From the NCBI GenBank assembly GCA_949281375.1, contig CASDLT010000026.1:62001-126000 (forward strand): 64,000 nt of DNA, in the 5' to 3' direction. Position numbers and translations under genes: made by a program. This document shows positions 43,976 through 53,642 of the stretch, in pieces. How positions within the stretch are numbered: position 1 is the stretch's first letter; the number at the start of each line of letters is the position of its first letter. The notes under the pieces were generated by a model, which was not told where the DNA came from, made no database searches, and worked only from the letters and a program-made list of their open reading frames with translations. This DNA is from an uncultured Nitrosomonas sp. GTDB lineage: Bacteria; Pseudomonadota; Gammaproteobacteria; Burkholderiales; Nitrosomonadaceae.

Positions 43976-46360
43976 ATGGGAATTTCACATCGATTCCTAG
44001 GGGTGCTGTTGAGCCTGTTTTTATTCTCGGCGTGTCAGAATAATCACCCATCGATCGTTGATTTGTCATTCCCAGCACCGACCCCTGCTCCAGTGCCATT
44101 GCCTGCTCCTGTCGAACGCACGGTGTCATATACCAAGGAAATTAAACCTCTGATCGAATTCAAATGCCTGTCCTGCCACAGTTGTTTTGACGCCCCCTGC
44201 CAGTTAAAGTTAGAAAGCACTGAGGGACTGGAACGGGGAGCATTTCATGAATCCATCTATGGTGGTGCGCGCACCGAAGCCATGACACCCACCCGCCTGG
44301 GTATCGATGAAACGACCGTGTCTGGCTGGCGCGAACGCGGTTTTTATTCTGTGCTCGATGCGGAAAATGGACAGTCTCAGCCTTTGCTTTTAGAGATGAT
44401 TTCCTTAGCCAAGCAATTTCCCTTTCCGCCGAATGGTAAATTGCCGGATACGATCGAACTGGGTATTACGCGAAAAAATCAATGCGTTTCGAATGACAAA
44501 TTCCCAGAATTTGCGCAAAAATTTCCGTGGAGCGGCATGCCCTTTGCCGTCACCGGCTTGAGTGATGAAGAATATGCCCTGCTGGCTGGCTGGATTCGAC
44601 AGGGCGCCGTTATTTCCGAAGAACCGGTGACACTCACCGGTGCAGAAAAACGGCACATACAACAATGGGAAACGTTGCTTAATCGCAGCGACAAGCGCGG
44701 AAAATTGGTTGCGCGCTGGTTGTATGAGCATCTGTTCATGGCTTTTCTTTATTTCCCCGAGGTCAAGGGAGAGCCGCGTTTCTTTGAAGTTTTGCGTTCT
44801 TCCACGCCGGCGGGCAAAGACATCGAACCAATCGCCACGGTCAATCCGAACGACGATCCGAAGGTGCCATTTTTTTATCGTTTACGGCCCATCGCTGGAA
44901 ATATCGTTCATAAGCGGCGTATCAATTATCCGTTGAGTCAGGCTAAATTGCAGCGCATCAACGAGCTGTTTTTCAAAAAACGCTGGCAAGTGCGGGAATT
45001 GCCTGGGTATGGCTATACCGAGCGTGCCAATCCATTCGTGACCTTTTCCGATATACCGGCTTCATCCCGTTATCAGTTTATGCTGGATGACGCCGAATAC
45101 TTTGTGCGCACATTCATTCATGGTCCGGTGTGCCGAGGCCAGATTGCGACGGATGTGATTCGTGATCATTTCTGGATCATGTTTCAAGATCCAAAATCAG
45201 ATCTGTTTGTCACTGATGCGCCCTATCAACGCAGGACGATTCCCTTGCTGGGAATGCCGGGTCAGGATGATGATTTGCTCGCAATGGGAGAGAACTGGTT
45301 GCGCTATCTCGGTAAGCACATGGATTATTCTTCGCTGCGGCAAAATCATTATACGACGGTTCATCCGCAGGGAGCTGCATTGAGCCATATCTGGAATGGC
45401 GGCGACAAGAACAAGAATGCCCTGCTGACCATTTTCCGTCATCACAATAGCGCGTCGGTGGTTCGCGGATGGGTAGGACATGAACCACAAACCCTGTGGC
45501 TGATGGATTATCCATTGCTTGAACGCACCTATTATGAACTGGTCGTTAATTATGATGTGTATGGCAATGTAGCTCATCAAGTACTGACACGGCTTTACTT
45601 CGATTTGATTCGGAATAGTTCTGAACATAATTTCCTGCGATTCTTGCCCGCTGGTCAGAGAAAAGTGCAATTGAACGATTGGTATCAGGATCTCGGTAAA
45701 TTGAAATTTGGCATCTTCTACGAAGATATCGACGACATATCACCATCGCAGGAAGAATTTGTCTCTGACGACCCCAAGCACGAATTGGTTATGCGTATGC
45801 TCGAGCGTTTCGGCCGGGTCAATGAGATGGCGCAAGATCGCCTGAATCGCTGCAAAAACCTGGAATGCAGCCGATCTGATGAGCCAGCCTGGATTCAACG
45901 TGTCGATCAGGCGTTGTCGACCATTGCGGCGCGGCCGGCATCGGAACTGAGCGGAATCCTACAATTGCCGGAAGTGACCTTCGTGCGCGTTCGCGATGAA
46001 AACGATAACCGTGTCGTTTATACGCTCTTGAGAGATCGTGCGCACAGCAACGTAGCCTTCATGTTGGGGGAGGGATTGCGCTACCAGTCAGCAAAAGATC
46101 GACTTACTGTTTTTCCGGGCATTACTGGCAGTTATCCGAACTTTATTTTTGATGTGCCTGACGTGGACATCGAAGAATTTGTGTCTCAATTAGCTCATGT
46201 AAAAAAATCCTCGCGGTTTCAGCAGATCGTCAATCAATGGGGAGTGCGGCGAACACACCCCTATTTCTGGGAAATATTGCACGATATCACCGCCTGGCAG
46301 AAGGAATACCAACCCTTACTGTCAGGCATTTTCGATATCAATCGTTATGAGAATTTTTAA
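43976..46360 (+). CDS. cti: Fatty acid cis/trans isomerase (Cti), periplasmic heme lipoprotein
   Basis: A 794-residue exported protein. A signal sequence with a lipobox-like FSAC near residue 20 is followed by a Pro-rich linker and a heme c motif CLSCH (IEFKCLSCHSC) near residue 63, then the Cti domain. Cti converts cis-unsaturated phospholipid acyl chains to trans, which stiffens the membrane under solvent or heat stress in Pseudomonas and Vibrio. The heme is needed for catalysis in characterised enzymes. The RBS GGGAG precedes the ATG. Its neighbour is the AsmA-like DUF748 gene 84 bases upstream, so the two may form an envelope-lipid unit. Confidence 0.92.
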   Translation: MGISHRFLGVLLSLFLFSACQNNHPSIVDLSFPAPTPAPVPLPAPVERTVSYTKEIKPLIEFKCLSCHSCFDAPCQLKLESTEGLERGAFHESIYGGARTEAMTPTRLGIDETTVSGWRERGFYSVLDAENGQSQPLLLEMISLAKQFPFPPNGKLPDTIELGITRKNQCVSNDKFPEFAQKFPWSGMPFAVTGLSDEEYALLAGWIRQGAVISEEPVTLTGAEKRHIQQWETLLNRSDKRGKLVARWLYEHLFMAFLYFPEVKGEPRFFEVLRSSTPAGKDIEPIATVNPNDDPKVPFFYRLRPIAGNIVHKRRINYPLSQAKLQRINELFFKKRWQVRELPGYGYTERANPFVTFSDIPASSRYQFMLDDAEYFVRTFIHGPVCRGQIATDVIRDHFWIMFQDPKSDLFVTDAPYQRRTIPLLGMPGQDDDLLAMGENWLRYLGKHMDYSSLRQNHYTTVHPQGAALSHIWNGGDKNKNALLTIFRHHNSASVVRGWVGHEPQTLWLMDYPLLERTYYELVVNYDVYGNVAHQVLTRLYFDLIRNSSEHNFLRFLPAGQRKVQLNDWYQDLGKLKFGIFYEDIDDISPSQEEFVSDDPKHELVMRMLERFGRVNEMAQDRLNRCKNLECSRSDEPAWIQRVDQALSTIAARPASELSGILQLPEVTFVRVRDENDNRVVYTLLRDRAHSNVAFMLGEGLRYQSAKDRLTVFPGITGSYPNFIFDVPDVDIEEFVSQLAHVKKSSRFQQIVNQWGVRRTHPYFWEILHDITAWQKEYQPLLSGIFDINRYENF

Positions 46361-46389
46361 TCTTTTCTGATCCGTCACGCGTATGCTGC

Positions 46390-46419
46390 TTGCTTTGGCC
46401 ATTCTGCTCAACCTATAAT
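46390..46419 (+). promoter_or_regulatory. Candidate promoter of the mnmG-rsmG-parAB cluster
   Basis: TTGCTT at 46390-46395, an 18-base spacer and a perfect TATAAT at 46414-46419, about 180 bases upstream of mnmG. The parS-like site lies between this promoter and the gene, so ParB binding could affect transcription. Confidence 0.5.
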
Positions 46420-46455
46420 CGCAACCTAAATATACTTTTGCAGCAATTTATGAAA

Positions 46456-46471
46456 GGTTTCACGTGAAACA
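46456..46471. other. parS-like ParB binding site
   Basis: The 16-base palindrome GGTTTCACGTGAAACA differs from the widely conserved chromosomal parS consensus TGTTTCACGTGAAACA only at the first base, and its 14-base core GTTTCACGTGAAAC is perfect. It lies 131 bases before mnmG and about 3.5 kb from parB. parS sites cluster near the replication origin in most bacteria. Confidence 0.92.
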
Positions 46472-46601
46472 CCCCATGCTGAACCTTATCGTTATCTTGC
46501 AATTTCTCAAGAAAACAAACGATATTCAGGAATTACAAAAATATCTGAGTTTCAAAGCATTCCTGGAAGTTTGATTATGCACATTCAGGTGTCAGAGTAC
46601 T

Positions 46602-48500
46602 ATGAGCAATCATCCTGAGTTCGATATTATCGTGGTTGGAGGCGGACATGCCGGTACCGAAGCAGCCTTGGCGGCAGCGCGGATGGGGTGTCGTACCTTG
46701 CTTTTGACTCACAATATTGAAACCATTGGCCAGATGTCTTGCAATCCCTCCATCGGGGGAATTGGTAAAAGCCATCTGGTAAAAGAGATCGATGCGCTAG
46801 GGGGTGTCATGGCGATGGCAGCCGATGAGGCAGGCATTCAGTTTCGAGTGCTTAATTCCAGCAAAGGCCCTGCCGTCCGTGCCACCCGCGCACAAGCAGA
46901 CAGAGTGCTGTATCGACAGGCCATACGCCAACGCATTGAAAACCAACCTCATCTGCGAGTGATGCAACAGGGAGTTGACGACCTAATCATCGAGCACGAT
47001 CGCGTGCGGGGCGTCATCACGCAACTTAACATCAAAATCCATGCTCATGCAGTGATTTTAACTGTCGGCACTTTTCTGGCAGGTTTGGCGCATATCGGCA
47101 GGACGAATTTCAGAGCCGGACGTGCGGGCGATCCGCCATCCATGACACTCGCCCAACGGCTGCGCGATATGGAATTTCCGGCAGGACGGCTAAAAACCGG
47201 GACACCGCCGCGCATCGATGGCCGTAGCATGGATTATTCCAGGTTGACGGAACAACCCGGCGATCTACCCACGCCAGTATTTTCCTTCATTCATGCCGGT
47301 TCTGGGCATCCGCCCCAAGTTTCTTGCTGGATCACGAGCACAAACGCCGCCACGCATGACATCATCCGGGATGGGCTGGTTGATTCACCGCTATTTACCG
47401 GGAAAATTGAAGGTATCGGGCCGCGTTACTGTCCGTCTATTGAAGATAAAGTGGTGCGATTTTCGGCACGCGAGTCTCATCAGATCTTTCTTGAGCCTGA
47501 GGGATTGGGCACGCATGAGATATACCCCAATGGGATTTCAACCAGTTTGCCGTTCGAGGTACAAGTGAAATTGATCCACTCGATAGCGGGCCTTGAACAA
47601 GCTCACATTACCCGCCCTGGCTATGCCATCGAATATGACTATTTTGATCCTCGCAACCTGAAGCGCACACTGGAAACCAAAACTATCGAAAACTTGTTTT
47701 TTGCTGGTCAGATCAACGGCACGACCGGTTATGAGGAAGCGGCTGCACAGGGTCTGTTGGCGGGTCTCAATGCCGCGCTCAGGATTCAAGGGAAAGAAGC
47801 ATGGTCGCCACAGCGCAGTGAAGCTTATCTGGGCGTATTGGTTGATGATTTAGTGACATCCGGCGTCACCGAACCGTATCGCATGTTTACCAGTCGCGCC
47901 GAATATCGCTTGCAATTGCGCGAGGATAATGCCGATTTGCGCCTGACGGAAATAGGACGTCAGCTAGGTTTGGTGGATGATCAGCGCTGGGCTGTGTTCA
48001 GCGATAAACAAGAGGCGATTGAACGGGAGCAGCGACGTTTGGATACCCTTCGTTTATGGCCTGGCGTGTTGCCTGAAGGTGATGCGATCCGCGTGTTAGG
48101 TAAAACCATCGAAAAAGAATATACCCTGACAGAGCTGCTGCGCCGACCGGATGTGACTTATGAGTCACTGATGACGCTGCCGGGTGCGGGTGTAGCAGTA
48201 ACCGATCCACTGGTGGCTGAGCAAGTAGAGATCCAGGCAAAGTATCATGGTTACATTCAGCGTCAGCAGGAAGAAGTTTCCCGTCATGCGCAGTATGAGA
48301 ATACCGTGCTGCCCAAGGATATCGACTATTGCCTGGTCAAGGGGTTGTCCAATGAAGTGCAACAAAAATTGAATCAGCACAAGCCTGAAACGCTGGGGCA
48401 GGCCTCGCGAATTTCCGGCGTGACCCCTGCTGCGGTTTCATTATTGCTGGTGCATTTGAAACGTGGCTTGGGTCTGGTTGATAAAAAACAACGCGCATGA
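46602..48500 (+). CDS. mnmG: tRNA uridine-5-carboxymethylaminomethyl modification enzyme MnmG (GidA)
   Basis: A 632-residue FAD enzyme that, with MnmE, modifies the wobble uridine of certain tRNAs. The FAD-binding [19 protein letters not shown] is near residue 8. Family signatures follow: [34 protein letters not shown] [14 protein letters not shown], and [17 protein letters not shown]. The C-terminal MnmE-interacting region is present (YEGYIxxQ-like [11 protein letters not shown]). The length is normal. rsmG overlaps the stop by four bases. In many genomes mnmG-rsmG-parA-parB lies beside the replication origin. Confidence 0.97.
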   Translation: MSNHPEFDIIVVGGGHAGTEAALAAARMGCRTLLLTHNIETIGQMSCNPSIGGIGKSHLVKEIDALGGVMAMAADEAGIQFRVLNSSKGPAVRATRAQADRVLYRQAIRQRIENQPHLRVMQQGVDDLIIEHDRVRGVITQLNIKIHAHAVILTVGTFLAGLAHIGRTNFRAGRAGDPPSMTLAQRLRDMEFPAGRLKTGTPPRIDGRSMDYSRLTEQPGDLPTPVFSFIHAGSGHPPQVSCWITSTNAATHDIIRDGLVDSPLFTGKIEGIGPRYCPSIEDKVVRFSARESHQIFLEPEGLGTHEIYPNGISTSLPFEVQVKLIHSIAGLEQAHITRPGYAIEYDYFDPRNLKRTLETKTIENLFFAGQINGTTGYEEAAAQGLLAGLNAALRIQGKEAWSPQRSEAYLGVLVDDLVTSGVTEPYRMFTSRAEYRLQLREDNADLRLTEIGRQLGLVDDQRWAVFSDKQEAIEREQRRLDTLRLWPGVLPEGDAIRVLGKTIEKEYTLTELLRRPDVTYESLMTLPGAGVAVTDPLVAEQVEIQAKYHGYIQRQQEEVSRHAQYENTVLPKDIDYCLVKGLSNEVQQKLNQHKPETLGQASRISGVTPAAVSLLLVHLKRGLGLVDKKQRA

Positions 48501-49144
48501 GTCTGGGGCAGCAGATTTCGCAATGCCTGCAGAAGCTCGGTGATGATTTTGCGTATCAGAATCCATCGCTCAATGACTTGATCGAGCAATATTTACTGCT
48601 GATCGAAAAATGGAATCGAATTCACAACTTGACAGCTGTGCGTAAACCTCAGGACATGCTGATTCAGCATGTGATGGACAGTCTGACGGCTGTGCCGCAT
48701 TTGGTTGGCCCGCAGATCATCGATGTGGGCAGCGGCGCAGGACTGCCTGGCATTCCAATTGCCTTGGCAAAGCCGGACTGGCAGATTACCTTGGTGGAAA
48801 GCAATCAGAAAAAGGCGGCATTTTTGAAGCAGGTCAAAATTGAGCTGGCGTTGAATAATGTGGAAGTTATCGCGCAACGGATCGAAAACATTCAATTATC
48901 CAAAAAAATAAATGTCATCATCTCACGGGCATTCTCGGAATTGGGACAATTCCTGCGTTTGACCGAGCAATTGAGTGGAGAAGAGAGTGCTAATTGCTGC
49001 TGGGTTGCAATGAAAGCCAGTTGTACGGAGGCTGAGCTTGCTCAAATTCAGATGCCTTTCGTGCTTGAAAGTATCATATCGCTTGCGGTTCCCAATCTGG
49101 ATGCGCAGCGTCAATTGATCATGATCAGAAAACAGACACGGTAG
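48497..49144 (+). CDS. rsmG: 16S rRNA (guanine-527-N7)-methyltransferase RsmG (GidB)
   Basis: A 215-residue SAM-dependent methyltransferase that modifies G527 of 16S rRNA. The SAM-binding loop [17 protein letters not shown] lies near residue 75, with the acidic residue in [13 protein letters not shown] and the later VISRAFSEL strand. Loss of RsmG gives low-level streptomycin resistance in other bacteria. The ATG overlaps the mnmG stop (ATGA). parA follows after 52 bases. Confidence 0.96.
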   Translation: MSLGQQISQCLQKLGDDFAYQNPSLNDLIEQYLLLIEKWNRIHNLTAVRKPQDMLIQHVMDSLTAVPHLVGPQIIDVGSGAGLPGIPIALAKPDWQITLVESNQKKAAFLKQVKIELALNNVEVIAQRIENIQLSKKINVIISRAFSELGQFLRLTEQLSGEESANCCWVAMKASCTEAELAQIQMPFVLESIISLAVPNLDAQRQLIMIRKQTR

Positions 49145-49196
49145 CCAAATGGCGTAGCTTTGATTCCATCAGGAAAATGAATAGGAGTTCATGATT

Positions 49197-49955
49197 ATGG
49201 CGAAAATTCTAGCGATCACCAATCAAAAAGGCGGGGTAGGAAAAACAACGACAAGCGTCAATCTTGCCGCTAGTCTGGCTGCTTCAGGCCAACGCATTTT
49301 GCTGGTTGATCTCGATCCGCAGGCGAATGCGACGATGGGTAGCGGTGTCAATAAGCAAACCATACAGGTTACGATTTATCATGTCTTGCTCGGCGATGCG
49401 CCGATAGAAGCAAGTCGAGTGACTGGGATTCAGGGAAAATATGATTTGATACCGGCCAACCGTGATCTGGCCGGCGCCGAAGTTGAAATGGTTGAGTTCT
49501 CCCAACGGGAAACGCGCTTGAAAACGGCGCTGGAAGCCATCGCGCACGAATATGATTATATTCTGATCGATTGTCCGCCTGCGCTGAACCTGCTCACGCT
49601 CAACGGATTGTGTGCAGCCCGGGCAGTCATGATACCGATGCAGTGCGAATATTATGCCTTGGAAGGCCTCAGCGACCTGGTGAATACGATCAAGCGCGTC
49701 CGCACTAATTTCAACCCCAACTTGCGGATCGAAGGATTGCTGCGCACCATGTTCGATCCGCGCAATATCCTGGCGCAACAAGTGTCGGACCAGTTACAGA
49801 AACATTTTGGCGAGAAAGTCTACCGTACCGTGATCCCCCGCAATGTACGGCTTGCGGAAGCGCCAGGTTTTGGTCTGCCCGTGCTATACCACGATGAGCA
49901 ATCCAAAGGGGCGCAGGCGTATCTCGAACTTGCCAGAGAAATATTGCATGCCTGA
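49197..49955 (+). CDS. parA: Chromosome partitioning ATPase ParA (Soj)
   Basis: A 253-residue Walker-type ATPase. The deviant Walker A motif KGGVGKTTT is near residue 10, followed by LVDLDPQANAT and DCPPALNLLTLN. It drives chromosome segregation with ParB and parS. Two ATGs (49191 and 49197) are in frame; AGGAG at 49183-49187 is nine bases before the second but only three before the first, and MAKILAITNQKGG is the usual start, so I chose 49197. parB follows after 29 bases. Confidence 0.96.
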   Translation: MAKILAITNQKGGVGKTTTSVNLAASLAASGQRILLVDLDPQANATMGSGVNKQTIQVTIYHVLLGDAPIEASRVTGIQGKYDLIPANRDLAGAEVEMVEFSQRETRLKTALEAIAHEYDYILIDCPPALNLLTLNGLCAARAVMIPMQCEYYALEGLSDLVNTIKRVRTNFNPNLRIEGLLRTMFDPRNILAQQVSDQLQKHFGEKVYRTVIPRNVRLAEAPGFGLPVLYHDEQSKGAQAYLELAREILHA

Positions 49956-49984
49956 TTTTGTCAACAATGTGAAAAGATAATCCG

Positions 49985-50836
49985 ATGGGATCGACAATGG
50001 TTAAACAAAAAGGACTGGGAAGAGGATTGGATGCTCTGTTTTCCCATGATGAGAGCGCTGCCAGCGCAGAAGAATCGCTGCAGAATATCGAGATTTTTCG
50101 TTTGCAACCCGGTAAATATCAACCCAGAACCAATATGGATCAGGTGGCTTTGGCGGAGTTGGCGGAATCGATCAAGGCGCAGGGCGTAATGCAGCCGATT
50201 CTGGTGCGTCCGGTGAATGATGACCGCTTTGAAATCATTGCCGGTGAACGACGATGGCGCGCGGCTCAGTTGGCGGGTTTGAGTGAAGTGCCTGCCTTGA
50301 TCCGAAACGTTGCCGATGAATCTGCGCTTGCGATGTCGCTGATCGAAAATATCCAGCGTGAGAATCTTAATCCTCTGGAAGAAGCCATGGGCATCCAGCG
50401 CTTGATCAATGAATTTGGCATGACCCATCAGACCGCCGGTGAAGCGCTGGGAAATTCGCGCAGCACGATTTCGAATTTGCTGCGCCTGCTCAATCTGTCG
50501 GCTCCTGTGCAGGAATTGATGATGCTGGGCAAGATTGAGATGGGGCATGGACGTGCCCTGTTGCCGCTGGCGGCCGCAGAACAGATCAAACTGGCCAATC
50601 TGATCGTGCAGAAACGGCTGTCGGTGAGGGAGACTGAGCGGTTGGTCAACCAGGTCGAGCACCCTATTGCCCGCAAGATTAAAAAGCCAGACCGCGATTT
50701 ATTGCGGTTACAGGAAGATGTATCTGAGCGGCTTGGTACGCAAGTTGACATCAAACCCAAGAAGAATGGGCAAGGGAGTATCGTCATTCACTATTCCAAC
50801 CTGGATCAGTTGGATGATATCCTCGGTAAGCTATGA
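49985..50836 (+). CDS. parB: Chromosome partitioning protein ParB (Spo0J)
   Basis: A 283-residue parS-binding CTP-dependent clamp. Visible are the N-terminal ParA-stimulating basic segment KQKGLGRGLDALFS, the CTP-binding motifs GQYQPR-like PGKYQPRTNMD and GERRWRAAQLAG, and IENIQRENLNPLEEA, followed by the helix-turn-helix (TAGEALGNSRSTISNLLRLL) and a C-terminal dimerisation region (IHYSNLDQLDDILGKL). A matching parS lies 3.5 kb upstream. An ATG four codons downstream is an alternative start. Confidence 0.96.
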   Translation: MGSTMVKQKGLGRGLDALFSHDESAASAEESLQNIEIFRLQPGKYQPRTNMDQVALAELAESIKAQGVMQPILVRPVNDDRFEIIAGERRWRAAQLAGLSEVPALIRNVADESALAMSLIENIQRENLNPLEEAMGIQRLINEFGMTHQTAGEALGNSRSTISNLLRLLNLSAPVQELMMLGKIEMGHGRALLPLAAAEQIKLANLIVQKRLSVRETERLVNQVEHPIARKIKKPDRDLLRLQEDVSERLGTQVDIKPKKNGQGSIVIHYSNLDQLDDILGKL

Positions 50837-50907
50837 CATTGTCTGCCCGCTCGCTATCGAAGCGCATTGCAGGCTGTCAACATTGATTAAACTCAAGAAG
50901 GAAAGGT

Positions 50908-51090
50908 ATGGATGCACGATTACTGGAAATTTTGGTATGTCCTTTATGTAAAGGACCGCTCATTTACAAGAAAGATGACAAGGAACTGATCTGTAAGCTG
51001 GATCGATTGGCGTATCCAATTAAAGATGGGATTCCGGTCATGCTGGCGGAGGACGCCCGTCGTATTCCTGATGATGTCGATATCAAATAA
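50908..51090 (+). CDS. Trm112-family small zinc-ribbon-like protein
   Basis: A 60-residue protein starting [18 protein letters not shown] with a CPLC pair and the conserved [12 protein letters not shown], matching the Trm112/YcaR family. In eukaryotes Trm112 activates methyltransferases; in bacteria such genes often sit beside kdsB or lpxK, which are not seen here. The second zinc ligand pair is incomplete (only one later Cys, ELICK), so metal binding is uncertain. RBS AAGGAAAGG precedes the ATG. Confidence 0.88.
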   Translation: MDARLLEILVCPLCKGPLIYKKDDKELICKLDRLAYPIKDGIPVMLAEDARRIPDDVDIK

Positions 51091-51097
51091 GTCTTGT

Positions 51098-52066
51098 ATG
51101 AAAGTATACGCACGACTCGAGCCCCGTATGGCGGCTGTCATGGGCGCATTGATCGCTGATGCAGCATCATTGGGTCTGCATTGGCTCTATGACTCCGGGC
51201 GAATTGCGCAGATTGAAACAACCCGGGGCCTGGTTTTTTTACAGCCTGATGTAAACGATTATGCCGATACGAAGGGCTACTTCGCGCATGGCGTTAAAGT
51301 GGCCGGTGATGCGTCAGCCTATGGCGAAATCAGCTTGCTGATGCTGCGGCATCTGGCGCAATATCGAGAATTCAGCCGTATTAGCTATCAAACGGATTAT
51401 TGTCATTTTTTTGGCCCGGGTGGCGCGTATGTGGGGTATGTCGACTCGCCTACCCGTCAGACCTTGAATCGACTGCTTTCTTTGAAACCCGAAGAGTTTC
51501 CGGCGAAATCTGGCGTGGATGATGATCAGTTTTCTGCGTTGGCCGCGTTACCGGCTCTAGTGGCAACTCATACTGGGTCGCAACAGGCGCTGGCGGACAA
51601 GGTTGAACTCGTCGTACGACTGACCCATGACAATGACACGGCAGTCGCAGCAGCGCTGTATACCAGCGATGTGTTATGGCAGGTTTTGAATGGGAATTCG
51701 CTTGCTTCAGCGCTGAGGAATGCGCTGGCCTGTGTCAGACATAAACTGGCGTCACGGGTGGAAGAAGCTTTATGCGCCGAAGCACTTGATGCTTCAGCAT
51801 TGGGCCAGCACTTCGGTTCGGCCTGTCATGTTCTGGAGGGTGTGCCGATCATTGCGCATCTCTTGCAGCATGCGAAGGATTATCATGCGGTTATTGAACA
51901 AAATATCCGGATCGGTGGCGATAGCTGCGGTCGTTCGATCATGCTCGGCGCAATCATTGCAGCCGCCATGGCGCAACGCCAAGAATTCGATGCTGGTATT
52001 CCACTCGTCTGGATGGCGCGCTACCGGAAACTGCATGTTGCAGCCGAAGCATGCACACGACTCTAG
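51098..52066 (+). CDS. ADP-ribosylglycohydrolase family protein
   Basis: A 322-residue all-helical protein of the ADP-ribosylglycohydrolase (DraG/ARH) superfamily. The N-terminal GALIADAASLGLHWLYD replaces the usual GALxGDAxGxP, and the later metal-binding pattern is seen as LTHDNDTAVAAAL and RIGGDSCGRSIMLGAIIAA, where a typical member has GGDTD. The Asp pattern is therefore partly diverged and the substrate (ADP-ribosyl-protein, tri-ADP-ribose or other) is open. It starts seven bases after the Trm112-family stop. The TAG stop coincides with the CTAG target site of a MITE-like element. Confidence 0.82.
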   Translation: MKVYARLEPRMAAVMGALIADAASLGLHWLYDSGRIAQIETTRGLVFLQPDVNDYADTKGYFAHGVKVAGDASAYGEISLLMLRHLAQYREFSRISYQTDYCHFFGPGGAYVGYVDSPTRQTLNRLLSLKPEEFPAKSGVDDDQFSALAALPALVATHTGSQQALADKVELVVRLTHDNDTAVAAALYTSDVLWQVLNGNSLASALRNALACVRHKLASRVEEALCAEALDASALGQHFGSACHVLEGVPIIAHLLQHAKDYHAVIEQNIRIGGDSCGRSIMLGAIIAAAMAQRQEFDAGIPLVWMARYRKLHVAAEACTRL

Positions 52067-52213
52067 GTAAATACTGATTAACTCGGCGAGCGAGATGAAG
52101 CGTAAGGCGCACGGAACGCAGCAACCGAGACTTATAAACTCGATAGACGAAAGAACGAGTACCCGGAAACGAAGAGATTCGCTCAGGCAGGAAGTTAATC
52201 AGTGTTTCCCTAA
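52063..52213. mobile_element. MITE-like element, family A copy 2, inserted at a stop codon
   Basis: A 143-base element (52067-52209) with terminal inverted repeats TAAATACTGATTAACT and AGTTAATCAGTGTTTCC, flanked by CTAG (52063-52066) and CTAA (52210-52213). It shares GAGATGAAGCGTAAGGCGCA and other blocks with the copy at 36.1 kb, in the same orientation. As there, the TAG of the target is the stop codon of the preceding gene. Confidence 0.85.
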
Positions 52214-52657
52214 CGGCTCAACCATGATCAGTCATCAGCCTGACGATATAAAAGCCAGTGAAAATTCCAGTCATTTTTGAGTTTCAACCGTCAAATAAGA
52301 GTGTGATGCTACTCAGCAGCATTTTGAACTGACATGTTTCCGTTTCGGAATGGCGTGGTGAACTAACTACCAACTTCCCTTGCGTGTCGGGCGGCTCGGT
52401 AGATATATTCCCCGAGAATAGTTATAATTCGCCAACTAATTAATCTCTTGAACACAAGAATAAAAAAAACTACACAGTACAGCCATTCACATCATCAAGA
52501 TATCTGCATTGATAAACCACGAATCACAGTATGCCCTGAGGTCATGTTTGCCGTCGAGTACGGATTCAGCCGATGACACTGCTTACTCAGCCTTTTGCGG
52601 CAGGTTTTTTGATCGACCTGATGGATTACTTTACCCATTGATAATTTTGGAGGAAAA
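52214..52657. other. Upstream region of the malyl-CoA lyase gene
   Basis: About 440 bases with no supported gene. A TATAAT at 52423-52428 is a possible -10 box, though no good -35 is present. A short inverted repeat CTCGG...CCGAG (52395-52416) lies just before it and could be an operator. GGAGG near 52649 is the RBS of the lyase gene. Confidence 0.4.
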
Positions 52658-53605
52658 ATGAGTCATACGTTATATGAAACCGCTGTACAGCGGGTACAGC
52701 GCTGTGAATTGGCTGTGCCAGGCTCCAGCCCAGGAATGTTTGAAAAAGCACTCAATAGTGGCGTTGACTTCGTTTTTCTTGATCTGGAAGACGCGGTAGC
52801 CCCGGATGATAAAATCCAAGCGCGAAAAAATGTCATTCAGGCGCTCAATGACCTGGATTGGAAAGGACATGGCATCACGGTATCAGTTCGCATCAATGGG
52901 CTGGATACGCAGTATATGGTGCGCGATGTCGTGGATCTGGTGGAGCAAGCCGGAAGCAAGATCGATACGTTGCTTATTCCGAAAGCAGGAGTATATGCAG
53001 ATATCTACATGGTGGAAGCCATGGTTACCCAGCTCGAAATGCAACAAGGCCTGAAAAACCGCATTGGACTGGAAGCGTTGATTGAAACCGCTCTGGGCAT
53101 GGCTAACGTCGAAGACATTGCCCGTAATGGTGCATCCGGTCGACTGGAAGCCCTGCACTTTGGCGTCGCAGATTATGCCGCCAGCAATCGCGCCAGAACG
53201 ACCAATATCGGTGGATTGAATCCTGATTATCCAGGCGATCAATGGCATTTTGCCATCAGCCGGATGATCGTCGCCTGTCGTGCTTATGGTTTACGTCCGA
53301 TCGATGGCCCTTTCGGTGATATCAAAGATCCTGAAGGTTACGTATTGGCAGCCAAGCGTGCAGCCGCGCTGGGTTGCGAAGGAAAATGGGCAATTCATCC
53401 GACACAGATTGAGCTGGCGAATGAAGTCTTTACGCCACCTGCCCGAGAAATCGAAAAAGCCAAGCGAATTCTTGCAGCGCTCAAGGAAGCTGCTGCTCAG
53501 GGTAAGGGCGCTGCTGCACTGGATGGTCGTTTGATCGATGCAGCTTCAGAAAGAATGGCGAACAACGTGGTGAAAGTGGCAGAAGCCATTGCCGCGAAAA
53601 ACTAA
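52658..53605 (+). CDS. mcl: L-malyl-CoA lyase (HpcH/HpaI aldolase, CitE-like)
   Basis: A 315-residue CoA-ester lyase that should split malyl-CoA into acetyl-CoA and glyoxylate, or run in reverse. It has the CitE-family N-terminus RCELAVPGSSPGMFEKAL, the metal/phosphate region FLDLEDAVAPDDK, SVRINGLDT, LIPKAG, IETALGM and the C-terminal KWAIHPTQIELANEVFTPP. It lies directly upstream of the two malate-CoA ligase subunits, the serine-cycle arrangement known from methylotrophs, which makes malyl-CoA rather than citrate the likely substrate. A strong RBS (GGAGG) precedes the ATG. A terminator and a repeat separate it from mtkA, so the two may be transcribed separately or by read-through. Confidence 0.93.
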   Translation: MSHTLYETAVQRVQRCELAVPGSSPGMFEKALNSGVDFVFLDLEDAVAPDDKIQARKNVIQALNDLDWKGHGITVSVRINGLDTQYMVRDVVDLVEQAGSKIDTLLIPKAGVYADIYMVEAMVTQLEMQQGLKNRIGLEALIETALGMANVEDIARNGASGRLEALHFGVADYAASNRARTTNIGGLNPDYPGDQWHFAISRMIVACRAYGLRPIDGPFGDIKDPEGYVLAAKRAAALGCEGKWAIHPTQIELANEVFTPPAREIEKAKRILAALKEAAAQGKGAAALDGRLIDAASERMANNVVKVAEAIAAKN

Positions 53606-53612
53606 TGATGTG

Positions 53613-53640
53613 AAGGCCGCAATAAGCGGCCTTTGTCTTT
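53613..53640 (+). terminator. Terminator-like hairpin after mcl
   Basis: AAGGCCGC at 53613-53620 pairs perfectly with GCGGCCTT at 53626-53633 over a five-base loop and is followed by TTGTCTTT. The T-run is interrupted, so termination may be partial. Confidence 0.75.
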
Positions 53641-53642
53641 GT

